Positions 1 through 9,401 of a stretch of 64,000 bases of DNA are shown here, one piece after another (position 1 is the stretch's first letter; every line of letters begins with the position of its first letter). The notes beneath the pieces were generated by a model that saw only the letters and a program-made list of their open reading frames with translations, had not been told where the DNA came from and ran no database searches. Origin of the DNA: Thermoanaerobacter ethanolicus JW 200. Lineage in GTDB: Bacteria; Bacillota; Thermoanaerobacteria; Thermoanaerobacterales; Thermoanaerobacteraceae. Location: the NCBI RefSeq assembly GCF_003722315.1, contig NZ_CP033580.1, positions 1,943,501 to 2,007,500 of the forward strand. The letters are read 5' to 3'. The translations under genes were made by a program, and so were the position numbers.

Positions 1-635
1 ACTGCTTTTTTTATATTTACAAGTTCCTCCATTAATTCTTCATCTATGTGAAGCCTACCCGCAGTATCTATGATAATTACGTCAGAGTTATGAGACCTTG
101 CATAATCAATAGAAGCTTTTGCAATATCAACAGGATTTACTTTGTCCCCCATTGTAAAAACTGGTACATTTACATTAGCTCCCACAACCTGTAACTGCTT
201 TATGGCAGCCGGTCTGACGACGTCACAGGCTACTAGTAGGGGATTTTTTCCCTGCTTCTTTAACAAGTTTGCCAATTTCCCACAAGCAGTGGTCTTTCCA
301 GAACCTTGAAGTCCAACCATCATTATAACTGCAGGAACTTTATTCCCTATATTTAACCGGCTTTGAGTAGACCCCATAAGGGCTATAAGCTCATCATTGA
401 CTATCTTTATCACCTGTTGCCCCGGGGTCAGGCTTTCCATCACTTCTTGCCCTAAAGCTTTTTCTGTAACAGAGTTTATAAAGTCTTTTACTACCTTAAA
501 GTTGACATCCGCTTCTAAGAGGGCAACTTTTACTTCCCTCATAGCTTCTTTTATATCTTTTTCTGTGAGTTTTCCTTTTCCTCTTAACTTTTTAAAGATT
601 TCCTGCAGCCTTTCAGATAGGCTTTCAAAAGCCAT
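1..635 (-). CDS. ffh: Signal recognition particle protein Ffh, 3' end outside window
   Basis: SRP54-family GTPase that binds signal peptides of nascent membrane proteins together with 4.5S/6S RNA and docks on FtsY. About 211 N-terminal residues are present. After the helical N domain comes the P-loop GLQGSGKTTACGKLA at about residue 105, then the DVVRPAAIKQL and DTAGR motifs of the G domain. The M domain lies beyond base 1. The ATG at 633-635 follows an AGGAGGT ribosome site. It is co-transcribed with ylxM, 13 bp upstream, from the promoter at 1042-1070. Identification is firm; only the truncation is a window artefact. Confidence 0.97.
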   Translation of the reverse strand, partial: MAFESLSERLQEIFKKLRGKGKLTEKDIKEAMREVKVALLEADVNFKVVKDFINSVTEKALGQEVMESLTPGQQVIKIVNDELIALMGSTQSRLNIGNKVPAVIMMVGLQGSGKTTACGKLANLLKKQGKNPLLVACDVVRPAAIKQLQVVGANVNVPVFTMGDKVNPVDIAKASIDYARSHNSDVIIIDTAGRLHIDEELMEELVNIKKA

Positions 636-648
636 TAAAATTTACCTC

Positions 649-1002
649 CTACGGATTTAGCTCCTCTATTTCACGAGCTATCTCCTCAATAATTTTTAAA
701 ATTTCTGGGTCTCTTTCTCTTTGCCGTATTATTTTAATGCCCTTTTCTATCTTATCCAGTTTATTCATTATTTCTTGATGTCTTTTTACCAATCCTAATT
801 TTTCCTCAAAAAACTCTAACGAGCTTTCTGCTCTTTTTAAGGTATCATAAACCCCTTGCCGCGAGATATCCAAAAGTTCGGAAATTTCTCCAAGAGAATA
901 ATCATTTAAATAGTACATCTCAAAAATTTCTCTTTGCTTATCTGTAAGCAAAGCACCATAAAAATCATACAAAAGAGTCATAAATAAAAAATCATCATCC
1001 AC
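649..1002 (-). CDS. ylxM: YlxM/p13-family helix-turn-helix protein
   Basis: 117-residue UPF0122 protein, a small sigma-70 region-4-like helix-turn-helix protein usually found just before ffh and thought to modulate SRP. The N-terminal part (LLYDFYGALLTDKQREIF) and the HTH (YSLGEISELLDISRQGVYDTLKR, about residues 35-57) match the family; the C-terminal half is a charged coiled coil. The GTG start at 1000-1002 follows GGGTGG by 7 bases. An internal ATG 7 codons in has no good ribosome site. It is the first gene after a consensus promoter, so ylxM-ffh is a separate unit from ftsY-smc upstream. Confidence 0.9.
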   Translation of the reverse strand: MDDDFLFMTLLYDFYGALLTDKQREIFEMYYLNDYSLGEISELLDISRQGVYDTLKRAESSLEFFEEKLGLVKRHQEIMNKLDKIEKGIKIIRQRERDPEILKIIEEIAREIEELNP

Positions 1003-1041
1003 AAAAATCCCACCCGTTAAGGTCCTAACCTTTACATTAAG

Positions 1042-1070
1042 ATTTTATATGAAGGGCTGCTTTTTGTCAA
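1042..1070 (-). promoter_or_regulatory. Sigma-A promoter of ylxM-ffh
   Basis: On the minus strand TTGACA (1065-1070) and TAAAAT (1042-1047) are separated by exactly 17 bases, in the 99-bp gap between ftsY and ylxM. No other strong candidate lies in this gap. Confidence 0.8.
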
Positions 1071-1101
1071 GCTGTGTTTTTTCATTTTTTTACGATTTAA
1101 T

Positions 1102-2058
1102 TTACTGAAAAATAGCAGAAACGAAAGATTTTGCATCAAAAGCTTGCAAATCCTCTATTCCTTCCCCAATTCCTATATATCTTATAGGTACATTTAATTC
1201 TGATTTTATAGCTACCACAATTCCACCTTTTGCCGTTCCATCTAATTTGGTAAGTACAATACCGGTTATATCAGAAACTTCTTTAAATATTTTCGCCTGT
1301 TGAAGAGCATTTTGACCAGTTGTAGCATCTAAAACTAAAAAGGTTTCTACTCTCGCTTCAGGATATTCCCTATCTATAACTTTGCGTATTTTCCTCAATT
1401 CCTCCATCAGATTCTTTTTATTATGCAGTCTACCTGCAGTATCACAAATAAGTATATCTATTTCCCTTGCTTTTGAGGCTTGAATGCCATCAAAAATAAC
1501 AGAAGCTGGATCTGAGCCTTCTTGGTGTTTGATAATTGGACAGTTAACTCTCTCTGCCCATATTTCTAACTGGTCAATAGCTGCAGCTCTAAAAGTATCA
1601 CCTGCTGCTAGCATAACTTTTTTGCCTTCTTTTTTGTACAAATAAGCTAATTTTCCAATTGTAGTAGTCTTTCCTACTCCATTTACCCCAACGTTCAATA
1701 TCACCATAGGAGAAGTCAAGGTAAAAGGTTCTACATCCTTTTGCAAAATTTCATAAACTTCTTCAGCTAAAAGTTCTTTTATTTGAGACGCATCATAAAT
1801 CTTTCTTTCTTTTGCCTTTTGACGTATTCCTTCTATAATCTTAGAAGTAGTACTAATACCTATATCAGCTAAAATTAAAATCTCTTCTAATTCTTCCAAA
1901 AGTTCTTCGTCAATTTTTCTACCTATTGTAACAATACTATCTATTTTAGAAGTCAAATTTTCTCTTGTTTTTAAAAGTCCTTCTTTAATCTTTTGAAAAA
2001 AACCTTTTTTTTCAGCAGTTTCGGATTCTTTTTTAGATTTGTCAAAAAAATTAAGCAT
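1102..2058 (-). CDS. ftsY: Signal recognition particle receptor FtsY
   Basis: 318-residue SRP receptor GTPase. There is a short lysine/glutamate-rich N-terminal tail rather than the long acidic A domain of enterobacteria, then the helical N domain (about 20-110) and the G domain with GVNGVGKTTTIGK (P-loop 124-131), DTFRAAA, DTAGR and TKLDG. It works at the membrane with Ffh, encoded two genes downstream. Its first 8 bases overlap the end of smc, so translation is probably coupled to smc. Length and motifs are normal for Firmicutes. Confidence 0.97.
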   Translation of the reverse strand: MLNFFDKSKKESETAEKKGFFQKIKEGLLKTRENLTSKIDSIVTIGRKIDEELLEELEEILILADIGISTTSKIIEGIRQKAKERKIYDASQIKELLAEEVYEILQKDVEPFTLTSPMVILNVGVNGVGKTTTIGKLAYLYKKEGKKVMLAAGDTFRAAAIDQLEIWAERVNCPIIKHQEGSDPASVIFDGIQASKAREIDILICDTAGRLHNKKNLMEELRKIRKVIDREYPEARVETFLVLDATTGQNALQQAKIFKEVSDITGIVLTKLDGTAKGGIVVAIKSELNVPIRYIGIGEGIEDLQAFDAKSFVSAIFQ

Positions 2059-5000
2059 GTTTTACCAAGCCTCCTATTTTGTCGTCAGTATTTAGTTTAA
2101 GGGATAACAATTTGGAAACTCCTTTTTCTTGCATTGTTACACCGTATATCGCATCTGCCACCATCATTGTCCCTTTTCTGTGGCTTACAACTATAAACTG
2201 AGTATCTCTTGACAATTCTTTCAGAAACTCAGCAAATCTCTCCACATTTGCATCATCTAATGCTGCATCTATCTCATCCAATATACAAAAAGGAGTAGGT
2301 TTTATAATTAGCATTGCAAATAAAAGGGAAATAGCAACTAATGCCTTTTCTCCTCCTGAAAGAAGAGAAAGGGTTTGCAATTTCTTTCCTGGGGGCTGTG
2401 CTTTAATTTCTATACCTGTTTCTAAAAGATTGTCTTCATCAGTAAGTATTAACTCTGCATTACCCCCTCCAAAAAGTCGCCTAAACGTCTCCTTAAATTG
2501 AATCTGTAGGATTTCAAAACCATCTTTAAATTTTGTTTTGATAATTTTATTTGCTTCTTCGATTACAGAAATTAAAGATTCCTTTGCCTTTATAATATCT
2601 TCCATCTGAGATTTTAAAAAATCATACCTTTCCTTTACCTCTTTATATTCTTCAATAGCATCTATATTCACATTACCTAATCCTTTTATAGCCTTTGCCA
2701 AATGATCTGCTCTTTGTCTTAATTTTGAAATCTCGCCTTCTTCAGCTTCTTCAAAAGCTCTGTCTAAGGTCAATTCATATTCTTCCCAAAGCCTATTTTT
2801 GATATTGTCAATCTCTATCTGGAATCTTTGCATTTCCATTTCTACCTTATGAAATTCTTCATTAATATTAGTAAATTCTTGTTGTAAAATCGAAAATTTT
2901 TCTTTACGCTTTTGTAAATCTTCTTCTTCTTGGAAAATATTATCTTCTAAAGAAGAAATATCTTTTTGAATTTTTTCTACTTCTTGTTGTAATTTATATA
3001 TTTCTCCTTGCAACTTTTCCCTATCTAAACTCAAATTGACCTTTAAGCTTTCTATTTCTTTAATATTCTTTTCCTTCTCTACTATATTGTTTTTTTCTCT
3101 ATCAAATTCTTGTCGTTTATCTTTTAAGTTATGAAGTTCATTCTGGAGCTTTTGTTCGATTTTAGCGATTTCAATCTTCAAAGCAGTGATTTCTTTGTCT
3201 AAAATTGCTAAATTTTCCTCTCCTTTATTGTTTTTTTCTTTAAAACCATTGATCAAAGCATCCAATCGTTCTTTTTCTTTTTCTAAGCTTTCTAACTCTT
3301 TTAAAAACCGGTCAATTTCTTGTTGATAATTTCTAACATTTTCCTTTAATTCATCAATTTCTAAAGTATAATTTTCTAGTTGATTTAATAAATTTCCTAT
3401 TTCTTTTTCTAATGAAATCCTCCTTTGCTCATTAGAAGTTATATTGTAGCTAATATCAGAAATTTCTTTGTTGAATAATTCTATTTGCTCCTCTTCATGA
3501 ATTTTATCATTTATTTTTTGCCCAATTTCTTCCACCAATATTTCTTGTTGATTTTTTAAACTATCAATTTCTTTTTTCAGTTTAGTTATCTCTTCTTTTC
3601 TCTTAAAGATGCTTTGAAGTTTAGGTTTTAAACTGCCACCGGTTATTGCACCCCCTGGATTTATAACTTCTCCTTCTAATGTTACAATTTTATAAGCTTG
3701 ATTATATTTTTTAGATAACCTCACTGCATTTTCAATGGTATCTACTATAATAACACGACCTAACAAAAAATTAAAAATTTCTTCTAAATTATCGTTATAC
3801 TTTATTAGCTTAGAAGCAACTCCAATTACGCCTTTCTCAGTCAAAATATTGCTTTCCTGTTGAGAAAGACCCCTCCCACGGATTAAATCAAGAGGCAAAA
3901 AAGTAGCTCTTCCTAAATCTTTTTGTTTTAACCTTTCAATAATTTCCGCTACTCCCTCAGAAGATTTTATAACTATATTCTGTATACTTGAGCCCAATGC
4001 TACCTCAATTGCTGTGCTATAAGTATTTTCAACCTCTAAAAGTTCCCCCACTACTCCTATTATATTTTCCTTAAAAGAAGGAATATTTTCAGAGAGTTTT
4101 AACAAGTTCCGCACAGTTCCACTATAGCCTTCGTAATTTTTATCCATCTCCTCTAAAATAGAAAGTCGTGACCTTTTTCTTTCAATTTCTTCTTTAATAA
4201 CTTTTAAAGTATCTTCTCTCAAAATCAGCTCACTATCAATTTTTTGTAAAGCTTGCTGTTTAGTAACCCTTTGCTGATTCTTTTTATCCAGTTCTTTTTG
4301 TAAAATTTGTAATTCTTCAACAATTTTATTTTTTTCTTTATCCAAAATTTCTATTCGATTTTGAATTTCCTCTATATGCTTTTTTAAATTTTGCTGCCTA
4401 CTTATTGCCTCTTCCTTTAGAGAATTGTTCAAAGACAATTTTCCTTTCACATCTGCTATGCTATTTAAAATTTCAATTATATCTTCCTTAGCTTTTTCAA
4501 CTTCTTCTATCTCATTCTTTTGTTTCTTTTGCAAACTTACATATTCTTCTTGAAATTGTCTTAACTTTTCTTCCAATTCTTCCTTGTTTGCATGTAAAAG
4601 GGCTACATTAGACTCTATCCTTTTAAGTTCTTCCTTTAAAACTCTTTCCCGTTTTGCAGCTTTTTCTAACTCCTCTCTGTAAAGCTCTGTGGTTTCTTCC
4701 AAATTTCTAAGCTTCTCTATTATTAATTCCCTTTTTCCTGAGACTATCTCTATCTCTCTTAACTTATTGTGATATTCCTCTTTTTTACTGCCCAATTGCT
4801 GTTTTAAGTCATGAATTTCTTTTTCTTTATATAACAAATTCTCCTCTTGATTGATTTTATGTATTTTTTTTACATCTAATTGATTTTTTAAGTTCTCATA
4901 TTTTCCTTTTAAAGCATCGTACTGATTCATAGACCTCTTTGCTAATTGAATATATAAACTTATATCTGCTTTCCTTTTTTCCTTGTGGAGTTTTAAAAAC

Positions 5001-5641
5001 TCTTCTGCCTTGCTTTTTTGCGTTTCCAAAGTAGTAAGCTGCTTCTCTAATTCTACAACTATATCGTTTAAACGAAGTAGATTATCATTAGCTGCTGTGA
5101 GTTTCCTTTCTGCTTCTTCTTTTTTATATCTGTACTTTGAAATACCTATTGCTTCCTCAAAAATTTGTCTTCTATCTTCTGGTCTTGCAGATAGGATCTC
5201 GTCTATTCTCCCTTGTCCTATTATTGAATAGCCTTCTTTTCCTACTCCTGTATCTAAAAAAAGCTCGTATATGTCCTTAAGACGGCAAGGAGTTTTATTT
5301 ATAAAAAACTCACTTTCGCCAGATCTAAAAATTTTTCTGGTAATAACTACCTCTGTATAATCAAAAGGAAGATAACCATCGGAATTATCAAGGGTGAGAT
5401 TTATTTCACAAAAACCTAAAGGTTTTCTATTCTCGCTACCTGCAAAAATTACATCCTCTAACTTAGAACCTCTTAAACTTTTGATACTTTGTTCTCCCAG
5501 AACTAATCTAATAGCGTCAGAAATATTACTTTTGCCACTTCCATTTGGACCTACAATTGCTGTTACACCTTTTTCAAAATTAAGAGTTACTTTGTCTGCA
5601 AAAGACTTAAAGCCTTGAAGTTCAAGTTTCTTAAGGTACAT
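2051..5641 (-). CDS. smc: Chromosome segregation ATPase SMC
   Basis: 1196-residue structural maintenance of chromosomes protein, the ATPase core of condensin with ScpA/ScpB. The N-terminal Walker A (GPNGSGKSNISDAIR, about 31-45) is followed by a long coiled coil, a hinge at about 500-670 with conserved glycines (GAITGGSL), a second coiled coil, then the C-terminal ABC signature LSGGEKALVAIS and Walker B CILDEIDAALDD. It is full length and intact. It ends inside the first codons of ftsY, giving the smc-ftsY pair common in Firmicutes. The ATG at 5639-5641 is preceded by AAGGAG. Confidence 0.98.
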   Translation of the reverse strand: MYLKKLELQGFKSFADKVTLNFEKGVTAIVGPNGSGKSNISDAIRLVLGEQSIKSLRGSKLEDVIFAGSENRKPLGFCEINLTLDNSDGYLPFDYTEVVITRKIFRSGESEFFINKTPCRLKDIYELFLDTGVGKEGYSIIGQGRIDEILSARPEDRRQIFEEAIGISKYRYKKEEAERKLTAANDNLLRLNDIVVELEKQLTTLETQKSKAEEFLKLHKEKRKADISLYIQLAKRSMNQYDALKGKYENLKNQLDVKKIHKINQEENLLYKEKEIHDLKQQLGSKKEEYHNKLREIEIVSGKRELIIEKLRNLEETTELYREELEKAAKRERVLKEELKRIESNVALLHANKEELEEKLRQFQEEYVSLQKKQKNEIEEVEKAKEDIIEILNSIADVKGKLSLNNSLKEEAISRQQNLKKHIEEIQNRIEILDKEKNKIVEELQILQKELDKKNQQRVTKQQALQKIDSELILREDTLKVIKEEIERKRSRLSILEEMDKNYEGYSGTVRNLLKLSENIPSFKENIIGVVGELLEVENTYSTAIEVALGSSIQNIVIKSSEGVAEIIERLKQKDLGRATFLPLDLIRGRGLSQQESNILTEKGVIGVASKLIKYNDNLEEIFNFLLGRVIIVDTIENAVRLSKKYNQAYKIVTLEGEVINPGGAITGGSLKPKLQSIFKRKEEITKLKKEIDSLKNQQEILVEEIGQKINDKIHEEEQIELFNKEISDISYNITSNEQRRISLEKEIGNLLNQLENYTLEIDELKENVRNYQQEIDRFLKELESLEKEKERLDALINGFKEKNNKGEENLAILDKEITALKIEIAKIEQKLQNELHNLKDKRQEFDREKNNIVEKEKNIKEIESLKVNLSLDREKLQGEIYKLQQEVEKIQKDISSLEDNIFQEEEDLQKRKEKFSILQQEFTNINEEFHKVEMEMQRFQIEIDNIKNRLWEEYELTLDRAFEEAEEGEISKLRQRADHLAKAIKGLGNVNIDAIEEYKEVKERYDFLKSQMEDIIKAKESLISVIEEANKIIKTKFKDGFEILQIQFKETFRRLFGGGNAELILTDEDNLLETGIEIKAQPPGKKLQTLSLLSGGEKALVAISLLFAMLIIKPTPFCILDEIDAALDDANVERFAEFLKELSRDTQFIVVSHRKGTMMVADAIYGVTMQEKGVSKLLSLKLNTDDKIGGLVKHA

Positions 5642-5683
5642 ACCACCACTCCTTATGCACCTTCCATTTTACCACATCTACAT

Positions 5684-5917
5684 TTAAATTTCATCTTCAT
5701 TTTTTCGTATTTCTTCTACAATCTCCTCTATTTCTTCCTTATAAGAAGAAGGTGCTAATATTTCTCCCCATCCTGTTACCATTTGAAACAATCCATCATA
5801 AGCCGTATCATGATAACTTCTTATAAAATGTGGTATCCCCTTTTCTTTTAAAATGCCTTCTAACAGTTTAGCTTCTATTTCATTTTCTAACACTAAAATT
5901 TTAACGAAGCCTTCCAT
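5684..5917 (-). CDS. Small DUF2007-like protein
   Basis: 77 residues, no characterised function. The pattern 'vlenEiEAkLLEGiLkekgIPhfIrs' followed by a glycine-rich middle and an acidic tail resembles the DUF2007/putative signal-transducing family; this is recognition from memory. No signal peptide or membrane segment. I place the start at the ATG at 5915-5917, behind AGAGGTG, rather than the GTG that is part of that ribosome site. It lies between spoVS and smc on the same strand, after the spoVS terminator. Confidence 0.7.
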   Translation of the reverse strand: MEGFVKILVLENEIEAKLLEGILKEKGIPHFIRSYHDTAYDGLFQMVTGWGEILAPSSYKEEIEEIVEEIRKNEDEI

Positions 5918-5933
5918 CAAAATCACCTCTATA

Positions 5934-5964
5934 TAAAAATAAAACCTGCTAAAAAAGCAGGTTT
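5934..5964 (-). terminator. Rho-independent terminator of spoVS
   Basis: Stem AAACCTGC/GCAGGTTT (5942-5949 with 5957-5964), loop of 7, followed on the minus strand by a U-rich stretch. It starts 4 bases after the spoVS stop codon and isolates the sporulation gene from the DUF2007-like gene and smc. Confidence 0.8.
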
Positions 5965-5967
5965 AGA

Positions 5968-6228
5968 TTATCTTGGTTCTACAATAAATTTTATCGCTGT
6001 CCTCATTTCGCCGTCTATCTCAATCTCTGAAAAGGCAGGAATCGCAATTAAGTCTATGCCATTTGGCGCCACAAACCCCCTTGCTATTGCAATAGCCTTA
6101 ACCGCTTGATTTACTGCACCTGCCCCAACCGCCTGAATTTCTGCTGAAGATTTTTCTCTTAAAACGGCTGCTAATGCACCTGCTACAGACTTAGGTTTAG
6201 ATTTAGCTGATACTTTTAGAACCTCCAC
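5968..6228 (-). CDS. spoVS: Stage V sporulation protein S
   Basis: 86-residue SpoVS, a small Alba-like nucleic-acid-binding protein needed for spore coat and core development. The sequence from VEVLKVSAKSKPKSVAGALA to the terminal KFIVEPR follows the family almost without gaps. The GTG start at 6226-6228 gives exactly the family length and sits 10 bases after AAGGAGG; an upstream in-frame ATG would add 8 residues overlapping the ribosome site. The sigma-H promoter at 6287-6315 and the terminator make it monocistronic. Confidence 0.95.
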   Translation of the reverse strand: MEVLKVSAKSKPKSVAGALAAVLREKSSAEIQAVGAGAVNQAVKAIAIARGFVAPNGIDLIAIPAFSEIEIDGEMRTAIKFIVEPR

Positions 6229-6286
6229 TGTAAAATAACCTCCTTCATACATTATTGTGAAAATGAATACATTTGATATATATTAT

Positions 6287-6315
6287 ATATTCGATAAAAA
6301 ACCAATATTTCCTTC
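6287..6315 (-). promoter_or_regulatory. Sigma-H promoter of spoVS
   Basis: The minus strand reads GAAGGAAAT, 11 bases, ATCGAATAT, which fits the sigma-H consensus RnAGGAwWW-N11/12-RnnGAATww at every specified position. It lies about 60 bp upstream of the spoVS start. spoVS is sigma-H dependent in Bacillus subtilis, which supports the call. Confidence 0.8.
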
Positions 6316-6332
6316 TTTTTTATAAAATTTTT

Positions 6333-7397
6333 TTAAAAATTATTTTTTATAAAATCGGTTATAGAAATACGCATGATCTTTTTATCACTACAAACAACTA
6401 TTTTGTCATTAGTCAGACTGTTTAATATTTTAAATTCCGTCTTTACGTTGTATTTTTTTTCTAAAAACAACTTGTTGAATTTTTTTTGCCCTATAATTGT
6501 GGAAATCCGCTTTTCATTAGAAAAAATCGTAACCTTTGTGTTCCTTATATTTTTATCCTCAAATACCCTTATGAAAATGTCAAGAATAACACTTGACTCA
6601 ACTAATTGTCCCATCGCAGGATGAAAAGGACCTGCTACTACATCTTTATTGTAATTAATATTTTCTGTCGTTTGAAGTCCAATCCGAATGACATCAATAT
6701 TATTCTTAATAAAAATTATATACATTTTCTTTGAAATTTCAACAGCCTCTTGCAAGGTTAGAGGAAAGAATCTTCCTTCTTTATACATTCTTTCAAGATA
6801 AGTATTTTTAATCACCAAAGTAGGATAAATCCTCACAAAATCAGGTTTCAACTCCACAATCTTATAAGCGGTATTTAAAGATTTCTCTAAGTTATCTCCA
6901 GGTAGTCCTATCATTATTTGCAATCCTAATTTAAAGTCATATTGCCGAATTAGATTCACAGCTTTTACGACATCCTCACTTGTATGACCTCTTCTACTTT
7001 TTAAAAGCACTTCTTCATCCATTGACTGTACTCCAAGTTCTATTATTGAAACTTTGTATCTCTTAAGATTTTGTAAAATCTCGGTGTCTATATAATCAGG
7101 ACGAGTAGACAAACGAATAGCATCTATTTTGCCATTGTCCAAATATTCTTTCGCAATTCCCAAGTAGAGATTTTGCATATCCTGTGGTATTCCCGTAAAA
7201 CTGCCACCAAAAAAAGATACCTCTATTTCTGCATCCCTTGGAAGAGTTTTTAAATGGGTTTCTATAGTTTGTCTTACATATTCTTCTGTTATCTCCTGCT
7301 GTTGGCCTGTTATTGAATTTTGATTGCAAAAAACACACTTAAAAGGACAACCTAAATGGGGTATAAAAAGTGGTATTATATACATCTTTTTTTTCAT
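6333..7397 (-). CDS. Radical SAM protein (Elp3/HemN-like)
   Basis: 354-residue radical S-adenosylmethionine enzyme. The iron-sulfur motif C17-x3-C21-x2-C24 (CPFKCVFC) is close to the N terminus; SFFGGSFTGI, RLSTRPDYID, ELGVQSMD and LQIMIGLPGD follow in the order seen in Elp3-like enzymes. The C-terminal about 120 residues lack an acetyltransferase domain and are unassigned. The substrate cannot be inferred. It overlaps the rnc stop codon (ATGA, 7394-7397), so it is translationally coupled to rnc, a pairing recurrent in this group of clostridia. Confidence 0.85.
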   Translation of the reverse strand: MKKKMYIIPLFIPHLGCPFKCVFCNQNSITGQQQEITEEYVRQTIETHLKTLPRDAEIEVSFFGGSFTGIPQDMQNLYLGIAKEYLDNGKIDAIRLSTRPDYIDTEILQNLKRYKVSIIELGVQSMDEEVLLKSRRGHTSEDVVKAVNLIRQYDFKLGLQIMIGLPGDNLEKSLNTAYKIVELKPDFVRIYPTLVIKNTYLERMYKEGRFFPLTLQEAVEISKKMYIIFIKNNIDVIRIGLQTTENINYNKDVVAGPFHPAMGQLVESSVILDIFIRVFEDKNIRNTKVTIFSNEKRISTIIGQKKFNKLFLEKKYNVKTEFKILNSLTNDKIVVCSDKKIMRISITDFIKNNF

Positions 7398-8092
7398 TTT
7401 AATATCCCCAATTTAATCAATGCTTCCATAGCCGCAGCTTGCTCAGCTTCTTTTTTACTTTTACCATAACCCTTTCCTAATATTACATCACCAATCCGCA
7501 CTTGAGTTACAAAAGTTTTATTATGGTCAGGACCCATTTCCTCTATTAGCTCATAGATAATTTTCCCTATTTCCATGCTTTGAACAACTTCTTGCAGTTT
7601 TGTTTTATAGTCGCGATAAATAAGCCCTTCCAAAACTTCTTCAATGATATTTTTGAACAATTCTAAAATTACATTGCGAACGACTTCTAATCCTCCATCC
7701 AGATATACAGCAGCCAGTATCGCTTCCATAGCATCTGCAAGAATAGAATCTCTTTCTCTTCCTCCAGTCAGTTCTTCTCCTTTGCCAATGCGCAAAAAGT
7801 TGCCTAATTCTATTTCTCTTGCACATCTGGCAAGAGATGGCTCACAAACTATTTCAGCTCTATATTTAGAAAGAGAACCTTCTTCTAAATCTTTTCTATT
7901 CTTGTACAAATACTCGCTTATTACAAGGCTTAGGACAGAATCTCCTAAAAACTCCAATCTTTCATTGCTAATCTTGCTATTTTTACCTTCGTGAGCCCAT
8001 GAACTGTGAGTTAAAGCCTCTATAAGCAAATTTTTATCTTTAAAACTATAGTTTATTCTCTTTTCTAATTCAGACAAATTTTCTCTTTTCAC
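7394..8092 (-). CDS. rnc: Ribonuclease III
   Basis: Double-strand-specific endoribonuclease that processes rRNA precursors. It has the catalytic-domain signature NERLEFLGDSVL, a second acidic motif (DAMEAILAAVYLDGG) and a C-terminal dsRNA-binding domain (KTKLQEVVQ ... GKGYGKSKKEAEQAAAMEAL). I prefer the GTG at 8090-8092 (232 residues), 7 bases after AGAGG; an ATG two codons earlier is only 1 base from it, and a longer frame to 8146 runs into fabF. Its dsRNA targets here may include the long stems of the two 23S intervening sequences. Confidence 0.95.
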   Translation of the reverse strand: MKRENLSELEKRINYSFKDKNLLIEALTHSSWAHEGKNSKISNERLEFLGDSVLSLVISEYLYKNRKDLEEGSLSKYRAEIVCEPSLARCAREIELGNFLRIGKGEELTGGRERDSILADAMEAILAAVYLDGGLEVVRNVILELFKNIIEEVLEGLIYRDYKTKLQEVVQSMEIGKIIYELIEEMGPDHNKTFVTQVRIGDVILGKGYGKSKKEAEQAAAMEALIKLGILK

Positions 8093-8105
8093 TTCCATAC
8101 CTCTT

Positions 8106-9335
8106 TTAAAATTTTTTAAAAAGTAATGTCCCATTATGTCCTCCAAAGCCTAAGGAATTAGAAATCGCATAATTTACTTCTTTTTCTATAGCCTCGTTAG
8201 GCACATAATTCAAATCGCACTCTGGATCAGGAGTTTCGTAATTAATAGTAGGAGGTATAATGCCATTTTTTATAGTCAAAACAGTAGCAACAGCTTCAAC
8301 AGCCCCTGCTGCTCCTAACAAATGGCCTAGCATAGACTTGATAGAGCTTACATAGAGTTTATACGCATGGTCTTTAAAGACTTTCTTTATAGCCATTGTT
8401 TCAAATTTGTCGTTATATTCAGTGGAAGTTCCATGAGCATTGATATAATCTATCATGTCAAAACTTACTTTTCCGTCCTTTAAAGCTGCTTCCATTGCAC
8501 GAGCAGCTCCTTCTCCTTCTGGCGCAGGAGCAGTTATGTGGTAAGCATCATCTGTAGCACCATAACCTATTATCTCTGCATAAATTTTAGCTCCTCTTTT
8601 TTGCGCATGTTCTAAAGATTCTAAAATTAAGCTTGCAGACCCTTCTCCCATTACAAAACCATCTCTATTCAAATCAAAAGGACGGGAGGCTTTTTTAGGG
8701 TCCTCATTTGTGGACATAGCTTTCATTGCACAAAAGCCTGCAAAAGACATGGGAGTTATAGCTGCTTCAGTACCACCTGTGACTATAAGGTCTGCATCTC
8801 CCCGCTGAATGGCTTTAAAAGCTTCTCCTATAGCATTAGTACTAGAAGCACAGGCATTTACTATAGTCTCGTTTATCCCTTTTAGCCCAAAAGTTATTGC
8901 AATTTGACCTGCTGCCATATTTGCTATCATCATAGGTATGAAGAAGGGACTTACTTTTCCGGGACCTTTTTCATACATAATTTTCATCTGATTTTCAAAA
9001 GTTTCAATTCCTCCTATGCCTGTACCGTAAATAACACCAAACCTGTTTAAATCAACTTTAGAAAGGTCAATTTGTGAATCCTCTAACGCCAACTTCGCGC
9101 TGGCAACAGCAAACTGGATGAACCTATCCATTCTTCTTGCTTCTTTTTTATCTATGTATAAAGTGGGTTCAAAATCTTTTACTTCTGCTGCTACCTTAGT
9201 AGGAAACTCCGACACGTCAAATTTGGTAACAGTGTCTATTCCAGACTCACCATTTATTAAAGAATTCCAAAATTTTTCTACAGTATTACCTAAAGGTGTA
9301 ATGACTCCTACTCCTGTTACAACTACTCTGTTCAT
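8106..9335 (-). CDS. fabF: 3-oxoacyl-ACP synthase II
   Basis: 409-residue KAS II that elongates acyl-ACP with malonyl-ACP. The Cys-His-His triad is visible: C162 in [12 protein letters not shown]301 in [11 protein letters not shown] and H338 in [11 protein letters not shown]. The GIGG and GFGGHNG loops are intact. It is the last gene of the fapR-fab operon, 66 bp after acpP, with a GC-rich hairpin in that gap (9380-9396). Confidence 0.98.
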   Translation of the reverse strand: MNRVVVTGVGVITPLGNTVEKFWNSLINGESGIDTVTKFDVSEFPTKVAAEVKDFEPTLYIDKKEARRMDRFIQFAVASAKLALEDSQIDLSKVDLNRFGVIYGTGIGGIETFENQMKIMYEKGPGKVSPFFIPMMIANMAAGQIAITFGLKGINETIVNACASSTNAIGEAFKAIQRGDADLIVTGGTEAAITPMSFAGFCAMKAMSTNEDPKKASRPFDLNRDGFVMGEGSASLILESLEHAQKRGAKIYAEIIGYGATDDAYHITAPAPEGEGAARAMEAALKDGKVSFDMIDYINAHGTSTEYNDKFETMAIKKVFKDHAYKLYVSSIKSMLGHLLGAAGAVEAVATVLTIKNGIIPPTINYETPDPECDLNYVPNEAIEKEVNYAISNSLGFGGHNGTLLFKKF

Positions 9336-9379
9336 GAGTTAAAACCTCCAAAATAGAGTAAAATTTTATATTGCATAAA

Positions 9380-9396
9380 GTCCCGCAACGCGGGAC
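9380..9396 (-). promoter_or_regulatory. GC-rich hairpin between acpP and fabF
   Basis: Perfect 7-bp stem GTCCCGC/GCGGGAC with a 3-base loop, 5 bases after the acpP stop codon, in otherwise AT-rich DNA. On the minus strand it is followed by TTTATGC, a poor U-tract. It is therefore more likely an mRNA-stabilising or partial-attenuation element after the abundantly needed acpP than a full terminator. Confidence 0.55.
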
Positions 9397-9401
9397 CTCA
9401 A

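Noticed and set aside
8093..8146. N-terminal extension of RNase III
   Set aside because: It would overlap fabF, has no ribosome site, and extends beyond the family's normal start.
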